Shown here: piece by piece, positions 35,329 to 46,694 of the stretch | Layout of the letters: each line of letters starts with the position of its first letter | Numbering within the stretch: the first letter of the stretch is position 1 | Source of the DNA: Cubamyces lactineus | Lineage: Eukaryota > Basidiomycota > Agaricomycetes > Polyporales > Polyporaceae | DNA: 64,000 nt | Direction: 5' to 3' | Assembly (NCBI GenBank): GCA_022376465.1 | Contig: JACDTU010000009.1 | Coordinates: 1,178,001 to 1,242,000 of the forward strand | Translations under genes and position numbers: made by a program | Notes under the pieces: model-generated | Told to the model about the DNA's origin: nothing | The model's database searches: none | The model's input: only the letters and a program-made list of their open reading frames with translations

Positions 35329-38287
35329 GCTAAGAGCCTGAGGAGAGCGTAGTGCGAAATACGAAGTGTGTAGGCGTGGTGAGAGGGAGAGGGGAAAAAC
35401 GATGTGCATGAAGGGTCCGCCCCGGGCACGTCACATACAGGTTGGCGTCGGGATACAGGCCTGGGAGGCGGGATCGGTTGGCCATATTCGCAACGTCCGC
35501 GCGGAAGCTGACCGGTGGCCGATCGTGGGTGGGGTCGCCCTCCTGTGTCCGCGCACTTGCAGGCGACAGCGCCTGAGCATAGTAATACTAGCAATCAATG
35601 AATCCTGGCTCGTTTCTACAGGCGGATAAGTCTGAGAGGAAGGCGTGAGCTGCATTCCCCCTCGATAGATTGTGACCAGAAAGTCACTAATGCCAACGCT
35701 TCCTTGACAGTCTCACCTTAGTCTGAAGTCGCTAGAACGCCCATATAGTAAACTCCTCATAGACTGTACTTGACATTCAGGGGCACTGACGTACGCTTTC
35801 CTCGGAGTGCGGTGTCTCCTACCGTAGTAGCATAGAACCGAATCGACGAATATGCGGACGAGCGAGAGGCCGTACCAAGAACTTCAGACCTGGCATCCAC
35901 CGCCGGCGTCGGTGTCGGACTCGGAAGAGATGATCGGCCCAGCTGTGGACACGACCGACCAGCACAGCCACTTCACCACTGTTATCCACGTGTGAGCCAC
36001 GTGCAGCGACGGCTTGGGTGCTTGCCTGTGCTTGCCGCCGGATTTCCACTGGTAGCCAGAGCAAGTCGTGCAGTCTGCGGACATTCGACATGGCTGGTAT
36101 ACTGATATGACCCCAGTTTTATTCGTGCAAAGGCTAGAAAACGAGTCATGAATGCGACCGAACGACCACATCTATAAGACGAATCAAGCATACACAAAGT
36201 CTCGGAAAGGGGCGGCGACTCGTCTCCCCTAGGCAGACGACGAATGTGTATCTTATCATGATGCAGCAGGTATTACCGTATGATCTGCCTGTCTACGCAG
36301 CACGCCACCACCACGGCCCTCCTGCTTAACAGGGAGGGCCCATTTAGTACGAGCAACGTAGAGTCAGCGATATAAGTCGCGTCGACATGGACGCGAACTT
36401 GCGAGCATCATGGGTCGCAACTTCCGCCAGAATGCTACGCAAAGGGGCGGAATGTCCGGGAGTCGATCAGGCCAGGTCAAAATGCGCGGTATGAGATCGT
36501 CCTCGGGGTTTGTGCACCGTCTCCTTCATTCTATTGTTCGGACCAAGGAACCTCCGTACGTTATAGCACCTTGCAGAACGATAGACCCCGTCCAAAAAAC
36601 CGCGTCCAGGCTCCCAACGGTCCGACCTGCCCAAACTAGTATCTTGCGTCACCTGGCCTGGCCACTGCAGGCTGTGGCTCTCAACCCCATCCCGAGCGTT
36701 CTGACTACCATGCAAGACCCATATCCAGACCAAATTTGGAGCTGCATGTTCGCAGTGTTTTTGAGGCGGCCTATCGTCCTGCAAGACCCTGTAGCATTGC
36801 ATGCAGGCGGGCATCCGATGTTTCGTCGACGTCCAGCAAGTCCGAGGATCGCATCAACGGTGCGCAGTGCGTGAACTCCCGATCGACTACAACCAGCAGG
36901 ATATACCACTGGTACAATTATAGCCGTTCCGTCCGCAGCACCGCTCAGCTGTTACGGAAACACTCCTGGCGGGTCTTCCAAGGCGTCGCATGCCGACATC
37001 GTCGGCTGCGCAGGGGGGTCGAGTGCGAGCGTCGTGGGCAGCACTTGACCAGAAGAAGAAACACGTGTGGGCACTGGGAGATACCAGCGAGTAGCGAGCA
37101 GCCTGTTCGTCCGCGGAGGGCTGCGCAGAGCTGAGGCGCATTGGTCAGGCAGTCACAGGCCTGGCATCAGGGGTGACGCGAGGCAGAGCAGGACGATGGC
37201 TGAACAATCTGGTTGGCAGGTTCCGGATGACCAAGGGGAGGGGAGACGCCAAGAGTACGATGAAGCATTCATCTAATTCATCTAGGAAGGAGACAAAGGC
37301 ACGTCGTTAAATTGGCGTGCTCATGCATGGCACGAGGGACGGACCTTGCTGGGTAATAGGTTGGCTTGGACGGCTGTCCGGACGTGTCATATAACATGTC
37401 GTGCGAGCAGACGGAACGCACGGGTCCATATAGATGCCAATCTGACTTAAGCGAGTTGGGTAGCCCAGTTACCGTGTGCAAGGCGCAGGCCCAGACGTTA
37501 CGATGAAGGGCGGATGAGCGCTTCTCGAGTATTCAGAAGAACACCGGTCCGCACAGCAACGAGAGATCCGCAGCAGGGATGTGCAGTAATAATAGCGTCG
37601 CAACGTTGTCGTCGTAAGCTCCATGCCGCACAAGGGTAGGTATTACTGAGAGGACAGGATACATGGCGGGAGCCAAGTCTGACGAAACGAAAGAGGCTGT
37701 TGCGTGTCGGAGGAGGCTGAGTGAAGAGAGATGCCGGCGGACGGCAGGCACGGAATGAGTGGGTCTGGGCGCTCAGAGGGATGGAGGCGGGCTTGGCAGG
37801 CGGGCGCCTAGAGGCACTGCGGATCGGGAGAGGCGAGCCGAGAAAAGAAAAGAAAAGTGGATAGCCGCAGCAGTCGTCCGTGGTCCTCGACGGGGCTTCT
37901 TTGTTTTCGCCACTGTCCGTCGTCGTCGTCGCCAGCGCTCTCGTCGCCCTCCTCGTCTTTCTCTTCTGCGTCCATCTCGTCCTGCTTGCCGTGCTGGACA
38001 CGCTCTTCGCTCTCTTGCAGCCCTCGCGCCCTCACGCAAGCACGCATTCCTTTCTGCCGCCCGGGCCCACCGATATCCACATACTCCAAGCGTCTGTCGA
38101 TTGCAGCTGCCCTGCCCCAGATTACTCATCGGTGCATCATCATATTCCTTGGCCCCGCGCTGTGCGCAGCTCCTCCCTTCCTACTTTAACTCCTTCCGCT
38201 CCCTCCTTCCCCTTACTCTACCTGCCGCTCGCTCGGACTTTCCCTCTTAATACCCCTGCACGTCCTCGCCCACAGCTCACCACAGCC
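35329..38287. other. 3 kb intergenic region, no supportable gene
   Basis: A 154-codon ATG frame (36410-36874, plus) has no recognisable motif and ordinary background composition. The last 0.5 kb is the CT-rich promoter and leader of the aspartic protease gene. A short hairpin lies at 36315-36340. Confidence 0.45.
36315..36340. repeat. 8-bp inverted repeat GGCCCTCC / GGAGGGCC
   Basis: Two perfect 8-bp arms separated by a 10-nt loop. Could form a hairpin; no link to a gene is evident. Confidence 0.7.
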
Positions 38288-40039
38288 ATGCATCTGCTGC
38301 CATACTCGCTCGCGCTATCATGTCTGCTCTCGCTTGCTCATGACCATGCTCTCGCCGCACCTTCCCCCTCGTCCTCGCCATTACCACGCTCTATCCCGCT
38401 CCTAAGAAGAAGTCGACCCCGCCGCAACTCAACAGAGCTCTCTGAATGGCTTCGGTCCCAGAAAGAGTATATCGAGGCAAAGTACAGCAACAACCCCCAA
38501 CGTAAACGGGCTAGTGGCTTCAACTTGTGCGTTCCTCCTCTCGCATTTTTCTGCGCAGCTCATGCTCAGACATTTCTCCAGGATTACGAACCAGAACGCC
38601 GACTCTAGCTTTTACGGCTCTATAGCCGTCGGAACTCCCGCGATATCATACAACGTTATCCTCGACACCGGGTCGTCTGATCTGTGGCTTGCTGCGTCTG
38701 ATGGTGTATCAACAAACGATGATGGGATACCCACCTTTGACCCCTCAGGTGTGTCTACACCATACTCTGCTCTTGTGCAACCGCTCCTAACACTGTATGC
38801 AGCTTCCTCAACGTTCTCCGACCTCAACACTAGCTTTTCAATAAGCTACGGTTCTGGCGCAGCCCGTGGCACTCTTGGGAAGGATGTTGTGCAGTTCGCC
38901 GGCTTCGAGGTTGATTCACAAGTGTTTGGTATGTTACGGCCATCTCGACCGCAAACCGCAGTTGCTAAACGTGGTACACAGGTGTTGTGACGCAAGTGTC
39001 GGAAAATCTCCTGAACTCACCCGTTTCCGGCCTGATGGGCCTCGGGTTCTCGAGCATCGCAGCATCAGGGGCGACGCCGTTCTGGCAGGCGCTTGCGGAG
39101 AGCGACGGGACGCTGGACTCGCCGCTCATGGCGTTCCAGCTGACGCGTTTCAACGATGTGAACGGCGCACAGGATCAGGAGCCTGGAGGAACGTTCAACC
39201 TTGGAGCTGTCAACACGTCCTTGTTCACGGGGGATATTGACTACCAAGATATTCCGGATGGGCAGGAGGGCTACTGGATACAAGAGCTGAGCGGTAAGTA
39301 TACCCGCATACCGCACGTCTGCATGACCTCATCGCAGTACCCGCAGCCCTTACTGTCAATGGTGCCTCGGTTTCTGTCGGTTCCGGCTCGGCAGCATACG
39401 CAGCCATTGACACCGGCACCACGCTCGTTGGTGGTCCTCAAGACGTCATTTCTGCGCTATACGCAGAGATTCCCGGCAGTCAAGCGCTCTCCGGCCAGAA
39501 CGCTGGATACTGGACATATCGTACGTCATGCTCCTCCGAAAGCCTATCCTCCAGCTGTCGCTCATGCTCCCACCCTCACAGCGTGCGACACGAACGTGAA
39601 CGTAACATTGCGCTTCGGCTCGAGCAGCGTTTCATGGCCAGTCTCCAACGAAGATTTCCTCCTCGAGCAGGCATCGCGCGACACATGCGTCGGCGCGTTC
39701 TTCGCGCTCAGCACGTCCGGCACAAGCGCGCCCCCATGGATCGTCGGCGACACGTTCCTCAAGAACGTCTACTCCGTCTTCCGCGCAAGTCCTGCCTCGG
39801 TCGGCTTCGCGCAGCTCTCCGAGACCGCGCTCAAGATGAACGGCGCGCTTGGCGCCGCGCCTTCTCCGACGGTCGGCGCGGTAGCCGCGACTATCAGCGG
39901 CTCGTCCGCGAACGCCGGCACGGACCGCTCGTCTAACGCTAACGGCGCAGCGCCCTCTGGCGTTCTTGGCTCGACCCTTGGCATGTGGGCAGTGGCTTTT
40001 GTGTCTGGGCTCGTCGGCGGGACGGTGCTGCTTGTCTGA
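38288..40039 (+). CDS. Secreted, probably GPI-anchored aspartic protease (pepsin family A1)
   Basis: Exons 38288-38526, 38582-38748, 38803-38928, 38982-39293, 39338-39520 and 39582-40039 give 494 residues. A signal peptide (about residues 1-24, LLPYSLALSCLLSLAHDHAL) and a basic propeptide ending near KRA precede the mature enzyme. Catalytic aspartates are Asp108 in VILDTGSSDLW and Asp306 in AAIDTGTTLVGG. SYGSGAARGTLGKD is the flap region, and PPWIVGDTFLKNVYSVF is the conserved C-terminal motif. The tail is Ser/Ala/Asn-rich and ends in a hydrophobic stretch (WAVAFVSGLVGGTVLLV) with no basic residues after it. That is the layout of a GPI signal, as in fungal yapsin-like proteases. The substrate is unknown. 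Confidence 0.92.
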
Positions 40040-41195
40040 GCTCATGGTCTTGGACGGAGAGAGGCATCGCGACCCGGGGGGCGGGCGATACCTGAGCTCC
40101 AAGGCTGTGTGCGCACGGGAGATCGGGTCTAATACCCCTCATCCCCCCCTTCCCTCTTCCCCTTACGCGACGTGCAGGATGTGTTTGCTTGCTTGACTCG
40201 ATTTGAACGTATACGTACGATGGACGCTGTATCATTAGCTTGACTTGGCTCGGCTCGACTCGGGATCGTTTGCATGATGCTTTGGTTTCACCCACTCCAC
40301 CCACCCACCCATTGCCTACGTACGTACATCTATACATACATTGAGCACCATGGACGCTATACATTTGCTTAGTAGTAGTCGCGTACGGCTGATCCAGTAT
40401 AGAATCGGCATGGATATACATTGGAAACACACCATTTGTGTATTCTGGCAGGCTGGGCGTTCGGGCTTTGGGACGCGATCACGTGGGCTGGGAGGTGGTG
40501 TCGACGCGTCGGTGGCGTACAGACTCAGGCGTTGACATATCTTCTTTAAGTTCAGGCTCCTTTCTCAGATTCTCGAGGGTGGGCATCTGGACTGTCGGCC
40601 GATATGCTCGACTATGCCTCTGGACGTCTGTCCCTCTGTGCATGCCTGACGTGATGTCGATGTGGGCCTCGCAAGTTAGTCTGGCACAGCCTGCAACACG
40701 ACTCACAAGACTAGTCCCTAGTGGATGCAACTATCTAGATTTTCGTGTCGTGCATATCTACATACCCGGTGGACGGGCACAGTGCGGGCGCTCCTGATCA
40801 GTTAAGTTACAACTTACAACTTACATATCCGGATCGCACTGGCCGCCGCTGTAATGGCTTCCTGGCGGTAAGTGTAAGTAAGCAGGTTCCCCAAGCACAT
40901 CTTCTATTTCTAGGCAGCTCATTAGCAGGTGAGTAAGTTCCCAATGCTCGCCATTGGAGAACCGATCCTCACTGGTCGTTCCGATTGTGCAGGGCACCGC
41001 AGTCACGTCGAAGAGATAAGGTGCGGATCTGGGATCAGCCTCACGAGAACGCAGTGCGCGTTGCGCACTGCGCAGCGGTTCAGGGACAGGTACGTGCTGC
41101 GACTCGGAGATGACTCACTCCTTCGTGTTGTTTCTTTCTTGAATACTATCACGCTGCTCCTCGTCTAGCGCGGCCCCGCCACCCTAGGCCTCACA
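40040..41195. other. Intergenic region between the two protease genes
   Basis: 1.16 kb with no coding frame of note. It contains short direct repeats (ACAACTT-type, 40805-40825) and a perfect inverted repeat at 41051-41071, 125 bp before the aminopeptidase start. Confidence 0.5.
41051..41071. repeat. Perfect 9-bp inverted repeat with a 3-nt loop upstream of the aminopeptidase gene
   Basis: Arms GCAGTGCGC and GCGCACTGC flank GTT. Dyad symmetry at about -125 relative to the ATG could be a binding site for a dimeric regulator or form a hairpin in the leader. Confidence 0.7.
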
Positions 41196-43327
41196 ATGAA
41201 GGCTGCTATCCTTCTCGCGCTCGCCGCGACGACCATCGCGACGCTGTCCCCGCTCGAGCTCTACGACAGCTCGCAGTACGCGTTGGGCGACTTCCTATCC
41301 AACACCCATCCTGGCTTTGACGTGGATCTCTCTGCGCCTCGTTTGGTTCAGCTCAATGATCAGGATGAGCCCGTGGTGATGACCGAGCTCGAGAAGGTAA
41401 CGACACTGTGACAACACTATGTGCCAGAGCAACCCTCATAGCCTAGTTGTGTATTTCAGCTTCAGGCGAAGGCTCGTGGTGTTAGATTCTTTGACGTGTA
41501 GGCTGCCGTCCTCTACAGGATCGTGTTCAGGCGTCGTTCACCGTGTTCCTCCTAGAACCGAGACCCCACAATTGGGCTCCCACGGCGTCCACATAGACGC
41601 AGCTAGCACGTGTACGTGATATTCAACCTGGGGGTTACTGTCGAAACACGCCGGTGCTTCTGCTCACAGCGTTGCAGCACCTTATCCCGCTCCGAGGTAC
41701 ACAAAGGTTGTTCAGTCTGTCATCGACACTCTCGAACTTCAGAACCTTCGCGATACGTTGGATACGTTCACGAGCTTTTGGACACGTTGTGAGTCCATGT
41801 AGAGTCCCCCGATAAACGACCCGTGCACTGAATTCAGAGACATAGATTACCGTAGCTGGGTACGAAGCCCCTCTCGAGTATGATTCACGAACTCATATAC
41901 TTTTCGTAGTCTGGCAAGCAGAGTCAGCTCTGGCTTCTGGGAAAGATACACGAAGTAATCGCTCACCCTCTCATGACAAGTTCGCCACTTACATCGTCTG
42001 TGCAGATTACTAGAGAATACGCGCCGGAAGCCCTCCAAGAGTTTATATCAGTGGAAGAGTTCGCGCACCCATGGATACAGAGCAGCATCGTCAGTGAACT
42101 GAGTTCCTTCCTGATGAGCGTGTTCAGACAAATAACAGGTACTCAGAATCAATGGCTCGTCAAGTACTGACGACGGAGTGGTCATACTTGGGGCACATTT
42201 GGACAGGTCGGTACCCTTGGGATATCGATATCTTCTCTTCTTCAGTTACTCATGCCTTTCTAGCATCAACAAGGAGTCGCCTTTCCTCCGCGCACCTGGT
42301 TGGTCATCCCTCAAGATGTCAATAAGAGCATCATACAGACTTACTCACGGGCATCTTGGTACTAGGTGCCGACGACGACGGGTCTGGCTCAATGAGCGTC
42401 CTGGAAGCCTACCGCGCATTGGTCGCCTCAGGTTTCCGACCGGAGCGGACAGTAGAATTCCACTGGTACTCCGCAGAGGTGCGCATGCGTATTTGTTCGC
42501 ACGTGGGCGCAGCTGGTTGTGACGATTTTGCCTCGCCGCGCTGTAGGAAGGAGGACTCCTTGGGTCGCAGGCCGTCGCGCAAGATTATGCGACCCGCGGC
42601 GTGAACGTCTACGCTATGGCACAGGTTCAACACCCTTCAATCGCATGTCTGTCATACGCAGCTGAGCGCATTCCCTCCTAGTACGATATGACGGCTTTTA
42701 TTAAGCGCGGCACCGAGGAGCGCGTTGGTGTCATCACCGACAACGTCGATCCCGAGTCAGCCTATCATGTTCTCTCTAACCGACTCATCTTTACTGACTG
42801 CTTGAGGTGTTCACCGTGGGCGCAGGTTGGTAAATCACACCAAGAAACTCATCGAGCTTTACTTGGACATTCCTTGGGTGGAAACGACCTGCGGATTTGC
42901 GTGTAGCGACCAGTAAGACCTCTCTTCCCAAGGGTGCTGGCATCGTTCATCTCATCGAGACCGCCCTTCTACCAGTGCCTCATGGCATAAAGCGGGATAC
43001 CCCAGCACATCCTTGCTTGGTGCGTGAACTTCCCATGCTCGGCATCACCCTCGTACAGTAGCTAACGTGATATCCACTGTCATTTTGCGTGTCGCGTGTA
43101 TTTATATTCTTGCAGAGTCAACCTTCACGGAGAATAATCGCGAGTTCGCCCACACTGAGCATGAGTAAGTGCGAAGATGCCCTTTCGGATGCGCGTCGCG
43201 ATGTTGATTGCAGTATCTGCGTAGCCTCTACGATGTTTCCGACGAGTTCAGCTTCCCGCATATGTTGGAATTCTCGAAGCTGGCTGTAGCGTTTGCCGTT
43301 GAACTCGGTGGGTGGACAAAGAGCTAA
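41196..43327 (+). CDS. Secreted M28-family leucyl aminopeptidase, 15 exons
   Basis: Exons: 41196-41396, 41460-41497, 41670-41788, 41846-41859, 41910-41954, 42006-42089, 42139-42206, 42264-42298, 42366-42478, 42547-42624, 42682-42755, 42826-42912, 42976-43019, 43116-43164, 43225-43327; 383 residues. A signal peptide ([20 protein letters not shown]) and inhibitory-type prosegment precede the peptidase core. Zinc and catalytic residues are all present: His187 in LGAHLDS, Asp204 in GADDDGSG, Glu239/Glu240 in YSAEEGGLLG, Asp267 in YDMTAF and His319 in CSDHASW. It removes N-terminal residues from peptides outside the cell. Unspliced, the gene looks riddled with stops, but every one falls in an intron. 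The 172-nt second intron replaces a segment (TDTxDLG-like) usually found after FFDV. One exon is 14 nt. Confidence 0.88.
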
Positions 43328-43407
43328 TAGGTACTGTTGAATCATAGCTACTACGAATCATGAAAAGAGAAAACAGGCTGCGTGCCTGTCGTAGTAGGGT
43401 CAAAAAG

Positions 43408-43491
43408 CTCTCTGTCGGGGGGTCGAACCCCGCTTTCGCGCGGTCATTTGAGAATGACAGGCGCGTGTACTAACCGATATACTAACAGAGA
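43408..43491 (-). tRNA. tRNA-Asp (GTC) with an 11-nt intron
   Basis: Read on the minus strand: acceptor TCTCTGT pairs with ACAGAGA, D-arm GTATATCGGTTAGTAC, anticodon stem CGCGC/GCGCG, anticodon GTC, T-arm CGGGG-TTCGACC-CCCCG. The intron (TTCTCAAATGA) lies one base 3' of the anticodon. A five-T terminator follows (AAAAA at 43402-43406 on the plus strand). It sits 80 bp downstream of the aminopeptidase stop, on the other strand. Confidence 0.9.
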
Positions 43492-43780
43492 GTTGTTTTA
43501 AACGCATTTGCGCTGCATGGACAATTGCAATCTACAGGCGACCTTGATCACGCTCACCGGCTCACGCAGCCCTCAACCGTTCACACCGCTTGTACTTGGT
43601 AGATCCTGACGGCACGACCGTGGAAGAGCAATACATGCAGTAAGACGATCAAGAAGTTCTCTCATCAAATACATCGCGTGACTCATGTCATACTCGTAAT
43701 ATAACATACAGATCGAGGTCCTGTTGGATACAGCGTCAATACTTCTACAAATCCGACCGTACGGCGACGACTGACCTCCT

Positions 43781-44200
43781 TTAGCTGCAGACATACGTGA
43801 GGCAGATGTACTCGTCGAAGACAGCGTAGCCGTCCGAGCAAGGCTGATCTCCGTTGATGGAGCCACCGTTGCCTGGGCCGCACGTCCCGATCTTGCTCCC
43901 GTCGCCGTTGTTGATGTAGACGTCGAAGCCGTTCCCGTTGTTGTAGAAGTTGAGCTGGGAGACGCCGCAAAGGTTGCGGACGTCGAAGAAGGACACGCCC
44001 GAGTCGACGTCGGGCGTGCCGTCGATGACCGGCGCGCTCTCCCACCCGGAGCAGGAGTACTGGTTCGAGGGCACGGTCTTCGCGGCGAAGCCTCCGCTGC
44101 CGTTCGCGCCGTTGAAGATATGGAAGTCTGCGAGGGCGGGCGTGGCGACAGCCGCGAGGACTGCGAGGGCGGAGATAGCTTTGGATGCGGAGGCGAACAT
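43781..44200 (-). CDS. Small secreted cysteine-rich protein
   Basis: A single exon of 139 residues. A signal peptide (MFASASKAISALAVLAAVAT, cleavage likely after ALA at 24) leaves a mature protein of about 115 residues. Six cysteines (50, 78, 107, 121, 133, 138) would make three disulfides. The mature part is rich in Gly and Asn (FHIFNGANGSGGF, FYNNGNGFDVYINNGDGS) and ends IC-LTY-VC-S. It resembles small secreted proteins of wood- and litter-decay fungi, but I recognise no named family. A TATATATA element lies about 95 bp upstream of the ATG, which suggests regulated, strong expression. Confidence 0.8.
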   Translation of the reverse strand: MFASASKAISALAVLAAVATPALADFHIFNGANGSGGFAAKTVPSNQYSCSGWESAPVIDGTPDVDSGVSFFDVRNLCGVSQLNFYNNGNGFDVYINNGDGSKIGTCGPGNGGSINGDQPCSDGYAVFDEYICLTYVCS

Positions 44201-44293
44201 GATGAATGATATAGCGGCTGTTGACCGAGAGCTGTCGGGATTTGGAGCTGAAGGTCTGTTGGCCTGGGGAAGATGAGCCTCTGTGCATGCAGG

Positions 44294-44301
44294 TATATAT
44301 A
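44294..44301 (-). promoter_or_regulatory. TATA box of the small secreted protein gene
   Basis: TATATATA 94-101 bp upstream of the start codon at 44200 on the minus strand. Confidence 0.65.
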
Positions 44302-45235
44302 CTGTTTTCCGCACGAGCGCTGCCAATGCTATCGAGCCTCGAGGAGACCGACGTTTGGCCATGCCGAGGTCCCTGAAACATTGTGACGGGTGGACACATA
44401 GCAAACACCGCTTGCCGCTTCCGCGGCGCGTTTGTTCGGCCAATTGCTGCAGCACCCGTCATCGCCTTTGCGTCGTGAGACTTTGTACAGGGCGTAGCAC
44501 GGCGACATTGCGAGAGTCGTCAAGACTGAATGTATAGGCGTCAAGCTGTTCATATACCACAGACGAAGCGACAACCTGCTAGCCATGTTACTATATGAGT
44601 GTGTGTCGCAGGACATAAACACAATCTCACTAGTAACCTTCACCGTCCTAGAACGTTGCGGATCGTCGTTCGAGCATTTAGCGAGGACGACCAAAGCCCG
44701 ATCATGCGCACTACATAGCGTTCGGGTTGACATCACGGGAGTTACGGCGCTGCACGGAACAGGTTGGCGCCAGAGTGACTGAGATGAGACTAGGAAGAAC
44801 GGATAGCCGCCGACAAGCTTCGGAGAGCATAATGAACGCTGGACAACGCCAATAGTGGAGGGCACGAACAAACCTTGACCATGGCCGATCGGCGACCACT
44901 ATGACGAGAATAAAACACGATCGCGGTCTGTCACTGCCGACGGTATCCTTGAACTCACATTTCGGTGCAAAGTGCCTAGTATTCGAACATAGGACCAACG
45001 TAGCGCCTTTGCACGTGGGATCGCATTCGATCCCGGCCCTTGGTGGCATGCATGAGATAGCGGCGATTCCGGTGAATGTGTTTGATATAATACAGAGCGC
45101 ATCAGGGCGTCGCGAATCATTGACACGTTGTTGGAGACAACAGCTCTGAAAAGTCATCAGACTTCGTACAATTCAGCAGTGCCCCATGGATTTGATATTC
45201 ATGGTACTCACACTTAGCGCTTGGGTTCTGCACCC
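44302..45235. other. Intergenic region, no gene seen
   Basis: 0.93 kb upstream of the small secreted protein gene and downstream of the methyltransferase gene. No coding frame, repeat or RNA gene recognised. Confidence 0.5.
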
Positions 45236-46556
45236 TCAAACATGCACCTTACAGCGCCCAATCCATACTTCTACGGCCTGCCCTCCAGCGCCCTCGCGCT
45301 GACCGATTTTTTCAAGCTTCACGCCAACATCTTCCAGCATGCTCCATAGTGTCCTCTCCGCCGCATCCCGCTCCTTGTAACCCAATACAATTACTGGCGA
45401 CTTGTAGGGCGGACTGAGGCTGATCAGCGCGGAGAGTGTCCGGACTAGCGAAGGGAATGATGCCGTATTATATGTCACATCCGCCATGACGATGGCGTCA
45501 AAGCCTTCGTCAACAGCGACTACATCTTGCGGGAGCGTCTCGTCATCCCAGTCCAAGACGAGAGGGCGCGGTCGCATTGCTGGTGAATTGAACAAAGATC
45601 CGTTCGCAGAGATGTTATGTTCAAGGAGAGGCATTGCTGACTCTGTACGTAGTCAGACTCAAGATCCCAATGGTGGCATGACTCCTTACCGAGGTCCGTC
45701 GTAATGATGCACCCTTTTCTAGCGTCAGGCGCTGTCGACCGTAATGCTCCAATAGTCAGGGAGACGATGCCGGTACCTGCACCTATCATGCCGGAGCGTC
45801 ATAAGAGAAAGCACGGGTATACGAAATACTACGAGGGGTGCCGTACCGAGTTCAATGATCGTGCGACTATTAGTCGAGAAAAGAGCTTCACGAGCGAGGG
45901 AGGCTTGGGCATGGTTCGATGTCATTTGGTCAGGCTCTTGGGCTAGTTGGACCAGCCAGGAACTCAACCCGATGCCACTATCCCAAATTGTCTATGTGGG
46001 ACCTACGGAATTCGTGGGTCGCTCTGATGTTATTACCATGATACAGGCGTACCTTGTCCAAATCAAATGACGTCTGCTCTCGTACGGTCAAGAAGCCATT
46101 AGCACCGGCTTGTAGAGGGATTCGGTACAGTCGTTCAATCTGCTCTTGTTTCCCCGCTCTGCCACGCGAGCTGAACAGAATTGGCATAGAGAGGACAGGG
46201 AATGGTCGAATGCCGAGGTCACTTGCTGCCAAGTTGATAATATGTGGTCTTCCCTGACCATGCGCCGTGAGCACTAGCCGATACGATTGCCCCTCGCGCA
46301 AGCCTTGAGGTAGTGGGACTGGAATCTCCTTGTATGCGCTGCTTTGCCGCCACACGGTGAGCTTTTGTGGGACGGTGATAGCTGGGTACGGCTCGGCACG
46401 ATTGGGATTTACGGGCGACCAAGAGTAGTAGATCTCTTGTGCGCCATCGAAAAGCTCCGTGCGGAGGTCGTTTGCGACTTGAGGCGTGATAGATATTGAG
46501 CCCGAGGGATATGACTGGGTCGCCGGGGGTCTGAGAAACGAGATGTAGAAGAACAT
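45236..46556 (-). CDS. METTL21-type protein-lysine methyltransferase
   Basis: Exons in coding order 46556-46053, 45991-45847, 45782-45690 and 45642-45236 give 382 residues. It starts MFFYISFLRPPATQSYPSG and carries about 130 residues of N-terminal, beta-rich sequence. The Rossmann methyltransferase core begins near residue 165: IWDSGIGLSSWLVQLAQ, then motif I IIELGAGTGIVSL, CIITTDLESAMPLLEHNI, and ALVMADVTYN-like DAIVMADVTYNTASFPSLV. The order and the W-D-x-G-I-G motif are typical of the METTL21/Methyltransf_16 group, which trimethylate lysines of elongation factors, chaperones or ribosomal proteins. The substrate cannot be told from sequence. The ATG at 46556 lies 138 bp from the divergent PCP1 start. 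Confidence 0.85.
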
Positions 46557-46694
46557 GCGGCTTCTGTGTGTAGAAGTAGCGGAGAGTAGTTGCGGCTGAG
46601 GGTACGCACGCGCTCGGCGTGAAGGCAGAAGGCAAGTCGTTCAAAGTCAAAAAGATGGCACGAACGCGCGCCTCTCAACACCTCGTAGCCGGCG
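46557..46694. promoter_or_regulatory. 138-bp divergent promoter, methyltransferase (-) / PCP1 (+)
   Basis: Both genes must start within this short interval or overlap at their leaders. No TATA box is seen. Confidence 0.5.

Noticed and set aside
33105..35400. Series of separate small genes on the minus strand at 33-35 kb
   Set aside because: The fragments join in frame through splice sites into one DUF6534 membrane protein, with the hallmark ARTGLKRTDS segment crossing an intron.
29642..36830. A 13-bp match (29642-29654 and 36818-36830) taken as a dispersed repeat
   Set aside because: A match of this length is expected by chance many times in 64 kb, and the flanks do not align.
36410..36874. 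154-codon ATG frame on the plus strand
   Set aside because: No motif, no splice support and amino-acid use like random sequence of this composition.
41196..43327. M28 aminopeptidase as a pseudogene
   Set aside because: A TAG after FFDV and an apparent CSDQ-stop first suggested decay. Splicing with canonical signals removes all stops, restores CSDHASW and keeps every metal ligand.
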